Shown piece by piece: positions 55,301-64,000 of a stretch of 64,000 nucleotides of DNA (the first letter of the stretch is position 1; every line of letters starts with the position of its first letter). The position numbers and the translations under genes are program-made. The notes below the pieces were generated by a model, which saw only the letters and a program-made list of their open reading frames with translations, had not been told where the DNA came from and did no database searches. Source of the stretch: Undaria pinnatifida (Eukaryota; Sar; Phaeophyceae; Laminariales; Alariaceae); contig JABAKD010000023.1 in NCBI GenBank assembly GCA_012845835.1, forward strand, positions 15,000,702-15,064,701. The letters are read 5' to 3'.

Positions 55301-58300
55301 TCAGCCCAGCACACACAGGAGACCAGCAGAAGCATGCAGCATAGCAGCCAGTGATGCGGTGTGTAGCTACGATTGATTTTATACACTGTATCCTAGACAG
55401 CTGTCGCGAACAAAGAAGCACACAGCAGCATTTTGCACCACAGAGGCACAACACATACTGCTGTGTACCACACGCAAGCCCATATGTTGAGTAACATCAG
55501 AGGCGTCACGGCACGCGCAGCAGACCAGCAGGAGCATGCAGGAATCAGCACAGCAGACCAGCAGAGGCATGCAGCCCAGCAGCCAGTGATGCGGTGTAGT
55601 CATGTTTTGTCAGCCACGATTGATATTTATCCACTGTATCCTAGACAGCTGTCACAAGAAAAGAGGCACACAGCAGCATTTTGCACCACAGAGGCACAAC
55701 ACATGCGTAAGTCCATATAAAAAGAAGCACACAGCAGCATTTTGCACCACAGAGGCACAACACATGCGTAAACCCATATGTTGCGTACCATCAGAGGCGT
55801 AACGACACGCGCAGCAGATCAGCAGGAGCATGCAGCCGTCAGCACAGCACACACAGCCAGTATAACGGTGTAGTCATGCTTCGTCAGCTACGATTGATTT
55901 TCTAAACTGTATCCTAGATATCTGCAACAACAAAGGAGCACACAGCAGCATTTTGCACCACAGACGCACAACACATGCTGCTGTGTACCACACGCAAACG
56001 CATATGTTGAGTAACATGAGAGGCATATCGACACGCGCAGCAGACCAGCAGGAGCATGCAGCAATCAGCACAGCACACACAGCAGACCAGCAGAAGCATG
56101 CAGCATAGCAGCCGGTGATGCGGTGTGTAGCTACGATTGATTTTCATACACTGTATCCTAGACAGCTGTCGCGAACAAAGAAGCACACAGCAGCATTTTG
56201 CACCACAGAGGCACAACACATACTGCTGTGTACCACACGCAAGCCCATATGTTGAGTAACATCAGAGGCATCACGGCACGCGCAGCAGACCAGCAGGAGC
56301 ATGCAGGAATCAGCACAGCAGACCAGCAGAGACATGCAGCCCAGCAGCCAGTGATGCGGTGTAGTCATGTTTTGTCAGCCACGATTGATATTTATCCACT
56401 GTATCCTAGACAGCTGTCACAAGAAAAGAGGCACACAGCAGCATTTTGCACCACAGAGGCACAACACATGCGTAAGTCCATATAAAAAGAAGCACACAGC
56501 TGCATTTTGCACCACAGAGGCACAACACATGCGTAAACCCATATGTTGCGTACCATCAGAGGCGTAACGACACGCGCAGCAGATCAGCAGGAGCATGCAG
56601 CCGTCAGCACAGCACACACAGCCAGTGAAACGGTGTAGTCATGCATCGTTAGCTACAATTGATTTTCTACACTGTATCCTAGATATCTGCAACAAGAAAG
56701 GAGCACACAGAAGCATTTTGCACCACAGAGGCACAACACATGCTGCTGTGTACCACACGCAAACGCATATGTTGAGTAACATGAGAGGCATATCGACACG
56801 CGCAGCAGACCAGCAGGAGCATGCAGCAATATACACAGAACACACAGGAGACCAGCAGAAGCATGCAGCATAGCAGCCAGTGATGCGGTGTGTAGCTACG
56901 ATTGATTTTCATACACTGTATCCTAGACAGCTGTCACAAACAAAGGAGCACACAGCAGCATTTTGCACCACAGAGGCACAACACATACTGCTGTGTACCA
57001 CACGAAAGCCCATACCTGGTTTGTTGGGTAACATCAGAGCCACAGAGGCACAATACTGCTGTGTACCACGCGCAAACGCATATGTTGAGTAACATCAGAG
57101 GCATGGGGACACGCGCAGCAGACCAGCAGGAGCATGCAGGACACAGCACAGCACGCACAGCAGGCCAGCAGAAGCATGCATCACAGCAGCCAGTGATGCG
57201 GTGTAGTCATACTTCGTTAGCTACGATCGATTTTCATACACTGTATACTAGACATCTGCCACCAAAAAGAATCACACAGCAGCATTTTGCACCACAGAGG
57301 CACAACACATGCGTAAACCCAAATGTTGCGTACCATCAGAGGCATAACGACACGCGCAGCAGACCAGCAGGAGCATGCAGCCGTCAGAACAGCACACGCA
57401 GCCAGCGAAACGATGTAGTCATGCTTCGTTAGCTACGATTGATTTTCGTACACTGTATGCTAGATATCTGCCACAAAAGGGAGCACACAGCAGCATTTTG
57501 CACCACTGAGGCACAACACATGCTGCTGTGTACCACACTCAAACACATACGTTGAGTAACATGAGAGGCATATCGACACGCGCAGCAGAGCAGCAGGAGC
57601 ATGCAGCAATCAGCCCAGCACACACAGGAGACCAGCAGAAGCATGCAGCATAGCAGCCAGTGATGCGGTGTGTAGCTACGATTGATTTTATACACTGTAT
57701 CCTAGACAGCTGTCGCGAACAAAGAAGCACACAGCAGCATTTTGCACCACAGAGGCACAACACATACTGCTGTGTACCACACGCAAGCCCATATGTTGAG
57801 TAACATCAGAGGCGTCACGGCACGCGCAGCAGACCAGCAGGAGCATGCAGGAATCAGCACAGCAGACCAGCAGAGGCATGCAGCCCAGCAGCCAGTGATG
57901 CGGTGTAGTCATGTTTTGTCAGCCACGATTGATATTTATCCACTGTATCCTAGACAGCTGTCACAAGAAAAGAGGCACACAGCAGCATTTTGCACCACAG
58001 AGGCACAACACATGCGTAAGTCCATATAAAAAGAAGCACACAGCAGCATTTTGCACCACAGAGGCACAACACATGCGTAAACCCATATGTTGCGTACCAT
58101 CAGAGGCGTAACGACACGCGCAGCAGATCAGCAGGAGCATGCAGCCGTCAGCACAGCACACACAGCCAGTATAACGGTGTAGTCATGCTTCGTCAGCTAC
58201 GATTGATTTTCTAAACTGTATCCTAGATATCTGCAACAACAAAGGAGCACACAGCAGCATTTTGCACCACAGACGCACAACACATGCTGCTGTGTACCAC

Positions 58301-61300
58301 ACGCAAACGCATATGTTGAGTAACATGAGAGGCATATCGACACGCGCAGCAGACCAGCAGGAGCATGCAGCAATCAGCACAGCACACACAGCAGACCAGC
58401 AGAAGCATGCAGCATAGCAGCCGGTGATGCGGTGTGTAGCTACGATTGATTTTCATACACTGTATCCTAGACAGCTGTCACAAACAAAGAAGCACACAGT
58501 AGCATTTTGCACCACAGAGGCACAACACATACTGCTGTGTACCACACGAAAGCCCATACCTGGTTTGTTGGGTAACATCAGAGCCACAGAGGCACAATAC
58601 TGCTGTGTACCACGCGCAATCGCATATGAAGAGTAACATCAGAGGCATAAGGACACGCGCAGCAGACCAGCAGGAGCATGCAGGAATCAGCACAGCACGC
58701 ACAGCAGTCCAGCAGAAGCATGCAGCACAGCAGCCAGTGATGCGGTGTAGTCATACTTCGTTAGCTACGATCGATTTTCATACACTGTATCCTAGACATC
58801 TGCCACCAAAAAAGAATCACACAGCAGCATTTTGCACCACAGAGGCACAACACATGCGTAAACCCATATGTTGCGTACCATCAGAGGCGTAACGACACGC
58901 GCAGCAGACCAGCAGGAGCATGCAGCCGTCAGCACAGCACACACAGCCAGTGAAACGGTGTAGTCATGCTTTTTGCTACGATTGATTTTCGTACACTGTA
59001 TCCTAGATATCTGCAACAACAAAGGAGCACACAGAAGCATTTAGCACCACAGACGCACAACACATGCTGCTGTGTACCACACGCAAACGCATATGTTGAG
59101 TAACATCAGAGGCATATCGACACTCACAGCAGACCAGCAGGAGCATGCAGCCGTCAGCACAGCACACACAGCAGACCAGAAGAAGCATGCAGCCCAGCAG
59201 CCAGTGATGCGGTGTGTAGCTACGATTGATTTTCATACACTGTATCCTAGACAGCTGTCACAAACAAAGAAGCACACAGCAGCATTTTGCACCACAGAGG
59301 CACAACACACACTGCTGTGTACCACACGAAAGCCCATACCTGGTTTGTTGGGTAACATCAGAGCCACAGAGGCACAATACTGCTGTGTACCACACGCAAG
59401 CCCATATGTTGAGTAACATCAGAGGCATGAGGACACGCGCAGCAGACCAGCAGGAGCATGCAGGAATCAGCACAGCACACACAGGAGACCAGCAGAAGCA
59501 TGCAGCATAGCAGCCAGTGATGCGGTGTGTAGCTACGATTGATTTTATACACTGTATCCTAGACACCTGTCACGATCAAAGAAGCACACAGCAGCATTTT
59601 GCACCACAGAGGCACAACACATACTGCTGTGTACCACACGCAAGCCCTTATGTTGAGTACCATCAGAGGCATCACGGCACACGCAGCAGACCAGCAGGAA
59701 TCAGCACAGCACGCACAGCAGAGGCATGCAGCCCAGCTGCCAGTGATGCGGTGTAGTAATGTTTTGTTAGCCACGATTGATATTTATACACTGTATCCTA
59801 GACAGCTGTCACAAGAAAAGAGGCACACAGCAGCATTTTGCACCACAGAGGCACAACACATGCGTAAGTCCATTTTTAAAGAGGCACACAGCAGCATTTT
59901 GCACCACAGAGGCACAACACATGCGCAAACCCATATGTTGCGTACCATCAGAGGCATAACGACACGCGCAGCAGACCAGCAGGAGCATGCAGCCGTCAGC
60001 ACAGCACACGCAGCCAGCGAAACGGTGTAGTCATGCTTCGTTAGCTACGATTGATTTTCATACACTGTATCCTAGATATCTGCCACAAAAAGGAGCACAC
60101 AGCAGCATTTTGCACCACAGAGGCACAACACATGCTGCTGTGTACCACACGCAAACGCATATGTTGAGTAACATGAGAGGCATATCGACACGCGCAGCAG
60201 ACCAGCAGGAGCATGCAGCAATCAGCACAGCACACACAGGAGACCAGCAGAAGCATGCAGCATAGCAGCCAGTGATGCGGTGTGTAGCTACGATTTATAC
60301 ACTTTATCCTAGACAGCTGTCACGAACAAAGAAGCACGCAGCAGCATGATGCACCACAGAGGCACATTACTGCTGTGTACCACACGCAAACGCCTTTGTT
60401 GAGTAACATCAGAGGCATAAGGACACGCGCAGCAGACCAGCAGGAGCATGCAGGAATCAGCACAGCAGACCAGCAGAGACATGCAGCCCAGCAGCCAGTG
60501 ATGCGGTGTAGTCATGTTTCGTTAGCCACGATTGATTTTCATACACTGTATCCAAGACATCTGGCACGAGAAAAGAGGCACACAGCAGCATTTTGCACCA
60601 CAGAGGTACAACACATGCGTAAGTCCATATAAAAAGAAGCACACGGCAGCATTTTGCACTACAGAGGCACAACACATGCTGCTGTGTACCACACGCAAGC
60701 CCATATGTTGAGTAACATCAGAGGCATAAGGACACACGCAGCAGACCAGCAGGAGCATGCAAGAATCAGCAGAGCACGCACAGCAGACCAGCAGAAGCAT
60801 GCAGCACAGCAGCCAGTGATGCGGTGTAGTCATACTTCGTTAGCTACGATCGATTTTCATACACTGTATACTAGACATCTGCCACCAAAAAAGAAGCACA
60901 CAGCAGCATTTTGCACCACAGAGGCACAAAACATGCGCAAACCCATATGTTGCATACCATCAGAGGCATAACGACACGCGCAGCAGACCAGCAGGAGCAT
61001 GCAGCAATCAGCACAGCACACACAGCCAGTGAAACGGTGTAGTCATGCTTCGTAAGCTACGATTGATTTTCATACACTTGTATCCTAGATATCTGCAACA
61101 AAATAGGAGCACACAGCAGCAGCATTTTGCACCACAGAGGCACAACATATGCTGCTGTGTACCACACGCAAACGCATATGTTGAGTAAATATATGAGAGG
61201 CATATCGACATGCGCAGCAGACCAGCAGGAGCATGCAGCAATCAGCACAGCACACACAGGAGACCAGCAGAAGCATGCAGCATAGCAGCCAGTGATGCGG

Positions 61301-62330
61301 TGTGTAGCTACGATTGATTTTCATACACTGTATCCTAGACAGCTGTCACGAACAAAGAAGCACACAGCAGCATTTTGCACCACAGAGGCACAATACATAC
61401 TGCTGTGTACCACACGCAAGCCCATGCCTGATAGGTTGAGTAACATCAGAGCCACAGAGGCACAATACTGCTGTGTACCACACGCAAGCAAGTACCTGGT
61501 ATGTTGAGTAACATCAGAGCCACAGAGGCACAAGACTGCTGTGTACCACACGCAAGCAAATACCTGGTATGTTGAGTAACATCAGAGCCACAGAGGCACA
61601 ATATTGCTGTGTACCACACGCAAGCCGAAATGTTGAGTAACATCGGAGGTATAAGGACACGCCCAGCAGACCAGCAGGAGCATGCAGGAATCAGCACAGC
61701 ACGCACAGCATACCAGCAGAAGCATGCAGGCCAGCAGCCAGTGATGCGGTGTAGTCATGTTTCGTTAGCTGCGATTGATGTTTATACACTGTATCCTAGA
61801 CATCTGTCACAAAAAACAAGCACACAGCAGCATTTTGCACCACAGAGGCACAGCACATGCGCAAACTCATATGTTGAGTAACATCAGAGGCATAACAACG
61901 CGCGCAGCAGACCAGCAGGAGCATGCAGCAGTGATCACAGCACACACAGCAGACCAGCAGAAGGATGCAGCACAGCAGCCAGTGATGCGGTGTAGTCATG
62001 CTTCGTTAGCTACGGTTGTTTTTCATACATTGACAGTTGTATTCTAGAAAGCTGCCACGAAAGAAGCACACAGCAGCAGCTTTTTGCACCACAGATGCTT
62101 CTGTTTACCACACCCAAGCCCACATGTTGAGTAACATCAGAGGCATAACGACACGCGCAGTAGTCCAGCAGGAACATGCACCAATCAGCACAGCACACAC
62201 AGCAGACCAGCAGAAGCATGCAGCACAGCAGCCAGTGATATGGTGTAGTCATTTTTCGTTAGCTACGATTGATTTTTATACGCTGTACCCTAGACATCTG
62301 CCACAAAAAAAAAAAATCACACAATCCCCG
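52370..62330 (+). repeat. Satellite array, about 10 kb, monomers of 210-325 bp
   Basis: The word CACTGTATCC marks almost every monomer. Typical order: 'gctacgattgattttcatacactgtatcctagacagctg', 'agcacacagcagcattttgcaccacagaggcacaacac', 'tgctgtgtaccacacgcaa', 'catatgttgagtaacatcagaggca', then a CAGCAG-rich tail ('gcagaccagcaggagcatgcagc' once or twice) and 'cagccagtgatgcggtgt'. Spacings between CACTGTATCC words near the left are about 322, 243, 251, 271, 245, 324, 211 and 244 bp, so monomers fall into several length classes. Many Cys/Leu-rich frames appear on the minus strand as by-products. Confidence 0.95.
54370..58459 (+). repeat. Higher-order repeat in the satellite, period 2309 bp
   Basis: Block 54370-56150 matches 56680-58459 at an offset of exactly 2309 bp, with at most a few differences. 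The period contains nine monomers. A nested offset of 765 bp (three monomers) links 55379-55870 to 56144-56640, and an offset of about 2324 bp links 53041-53570 to 55365-55890. These indicate recent amplification of multi-monomer blocks. Confidence 0.9.
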
Positions 62331-62456
62331 ATGTTTCACTCAGCCAGCAGCCAGCAGAATAGCACAATGGTATCATGGTAAAACATCCACACGCAGCAGT
62401 ATACAGCTAGCGCAGTCACACGGCAACATGCAGCAAACACCAAGACAACAACTCAC

Positions 62457-62542
62457 CGTTCGCCCCCTTGTTGACGGAGAGGCAGACCATGTTGGCTTGG
62501 ATGTCCCTCAGGCAAAACTCACAGTTCTTGGGCCCGGGAACA
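62457..62542 (-). CDS. Finger-like exon right of the satellite (86 nt)
   Basis: On the minus strand an acceptor CTACGTCAG precedes 62542 and a donor GTGAGT follows 62457. The exon enters in phase 2 and leaves in phase 1, and reads VPGPKNCEFCLRDIQANMV. Phases and the C-x2-C pair match the exon at 32003-32181, suggesting a paralogous gene on the opposite strand. Neighbouring exons were not found with confidence. Confidence 0.45.
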
Positions 62543-62580
62543 CTGACGTAGCATTACTTGAATTTTCACAACATATCTCA

Positions 62581-62760
62581 CCACTGACGCTGAATGTTGA
62601 AGTCATATGACGTAGTTTTTAACGGAAGGCCTACGTAAAATTCAGCTGAAGACTCGTTTGCCACCACGGACGCTCAGTTGAAGACTGACGTTCACCACTG
62701 ACGCTGAATGCTGAAGTCTTATGACGTAGTTTTCAACGGAAGGCCTACTCGTGGAAACGT
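62581..62760 (+). repeat. Direct duplication, spacing about 115 bp
   Basis: 'ccactgacgctgaatg(t/c)tgaagtc(a/t)tatgacgtagttttyaacggaaggcctac' occurs at 62581 and 62696. Confidence 0.8.
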
Positions 62761-62879
62761 TTGCAGTCTATAGCCCAAAATGAACGAAAGGCCCAACAGC
62801 AGTTGAATTTTGAAAGTCTGTACAGCCCGGAAGGTGCAAGTAAAGGTGCAAGTTTTAACGACCGCTCGCAACAAATTGG

Positions 62880-63140
62880 TACATATACTTGCATATCGAT
62901 TTTTTTGGGAGGATCATTCTTTCCCCCGATGACACCTGGATTCAACCAACGAAACCAGGCTTATATGGGGACAGTTTATCTACTAGACCACAAAGTCACA
63001 TTGCAATCTATTTTTTTTTTCAAATAAATATCGATTTTTCATGAGGATCAACTTTTTTTTGGATGACACCCGGATTCGAACCAGCGAAGGCCACCAGGAT
63101 TTTAAACGGACAATCTATGTACTAGACCACAATATGTCAC
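62880..63140 (-). repeat. Tandem tRNA-like repeats, two units
   Basis: Minus-strand units at 62927-62999 and 63062-63140 carry TGGTCTAGTA (A-box-like) and, in the second, an exact GGTTCGAATCC B box. They share flanks with the units at 26.9-27.3 kb, and an OTU relic lies about 450 bp further on, as it does there. Confidence 0.65.
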
Positions 63141-63566
63141 AGCAGCAGTGGTGTATCTACCAGTACTATTTTTTTAGAATTATACAAGATTTCCCTTCGG
63201 AGTGGTGTTTCAAATTATACGAAAAGATGAACTAAACCCATATATAGAAGGGTAGTAATGGAGGTGAACAATAGTTAACAGAGTGGGGGTGACGCAAGAA
63301 GTTATTATGTGTTTAATGGGGGTGACGCAAGGTTGCACATTACTACAAAGTTTTTGATGTCTTGAAAAACAAAATGTAAGTGATATTATGCTGTAACGAA
63401 TCTCTCGATTTTGATTTGGGTCTTCCAGGCTTAGATTACCTGGAAGACCAAAATCAAAATGAAGAAAGTCGTACCAGCATAAAGCTTCACGCACATGTGC
63501 TGAGAGAGGTTATCATGTTGTGCGGACAAAGGGGATAACAGAAGTAAACGAATATGTTTAATTTGT

Positions 63567-64000
63567 TCACGCGTATTGAGTCAGGGTGAGGGTGGAGTAA
63601 TGCATGGAATGAGGGTGGTATAAAACATGCATGTGGTTGTTGAGAGGAGGATCTGGGGGGGTGGAGAAGGTAGCGGAAACGGCAAAGATAATGTTAATGG
63701 TTAAACCGTACAATTGCTGAGCAGCGGCAATTTCGATGTAGCCAGCATAGGAATTTGGGTGTGACATGTTCAAATATTCTTGCAGGCTGTGATAGTAACG
63801 TGGTGGTTGGCCTAGAATGTGAAATTGTTCGTTGTGAAAGCCGTTCAAGATATGCAACATGAAGGGGTCATGGTTTTGGGAAATATGGGACACAATTTGA
63901 TGCCCGGCTTAGGAATGTTGCGGATCGTTGAATACACGTCTGGAGATAGCACGTAAGAGACAGGCACCGTCGCCAACCTCGTCAATAATGGTACAGGAAG
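63567..64000 (-). pseudogene. OTU-like cysteine protease, probably Helitron-derived
   Basis: The minus-strand reading enters at the window edge with VGDGACLLRAISRRVF, the Asp/Cys part of the OTU active site. An in-frame TAA near 63909 interrupts it. It then continues VSHISQNHDPFML, GYIEIAAAQQLYGLTINI and HPHSMHYSTLTL, the last holding the His-Tyr pair. It is clearly related to the Helitron OTU domain at 46 kb but distinct from it. Upstream helicase parts, if any, lie beyond the window. Confidence 0.7.

Noticed and set aside
52825-61999. Many Cys/Leu-rich minus-strand frames resembling small membrane proteins
   Set aside because: They are by-products of the CAGCAG-rich satellite monomer read in reverse (GCT/TGC codons). 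They recur with the monomer in several frames and lack consistent starts.
52370-62330. Possible CRISPR array
   Set aside because: Repeat units are far too long and continuous, with no short repeat plus unique spacer pattern, and the context is eukaryotic.

Overview
This window looks like nuclear DNA from a repeat-rich eukaryote. It shows GT-AG introns with matching phases, four classes of eukaryotic transposon (hAT, Helitron, DIRS-type, Ty1/copia), tRNA-like repeats and a 10-kb satellite. I see no bacterial operons, rRNA genes or CRISPR array. The mixture would suit an alga or another protist, but nothing in the sequence fixes the lineage.

Layout. 0-2.2 kb: hAT transposase in two exons that splice in frame. 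2.25-2.95 kb: small repeats. 2.95-6.24 kb: a partial DIRS-type retroelement (minus strand); 13.13-18.35 kb: a longer copy of the same family, same strand, with direct terminal repeats. 8.5-11.15 kb: host-like exons, including a cysteine-rich ORF. 11.7-12.5 kb: a repeat with direct terminal repeats and long G-runs; its sister lies inverted at 33.5-34.4 kb. 18.4-30.6 kb: mostly minisatellites and dispersed repeats, with tRNA-like units and relics of an OTU protease. 31.48-35.82 kb: the best host gene candidate, five or six exons with compatible phases, encoding a small protein with cysteine/histidine finger motifs. 35.11-35.36 kb: a hAT-type MITE in the last intron's neighbourhood. 36.07-46.57 kb: a decayed Helitron (Rep, PIF1-type helicase, C-terminal OTU protease) split by a copia element (40.52-46.15 kb) with 544-bp LTRs and the target duplication ATTTC. 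46.6-47.67 kb: a second, opposed Helitron fragment. 48.09-48.35 kb: a minus-strand exon resembling the last exon of the host gene. 48.7-51.7 kb: tandem repeats. 52.37-62.33 kb: satellite array with monomers of about 210-325 bp and a nine-monomer higher-order period of 2309 bp. 62.46-64 kb: another finger-like minus-strand exon, tRNA-like units and a further OTU relic.

How it fits together. The host signal is a set of dispersed exons that share finger motifs (a C-x2-C pair, sometimes followed by H-x2-C) and intron phases, suggesting a local family of small zinc-finger genes broken up by transposons. All splice models rest on sequence signals and phase only; no transcript or database evidence was available. 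Retroelements (DIRS, copia) are described only as fossils.
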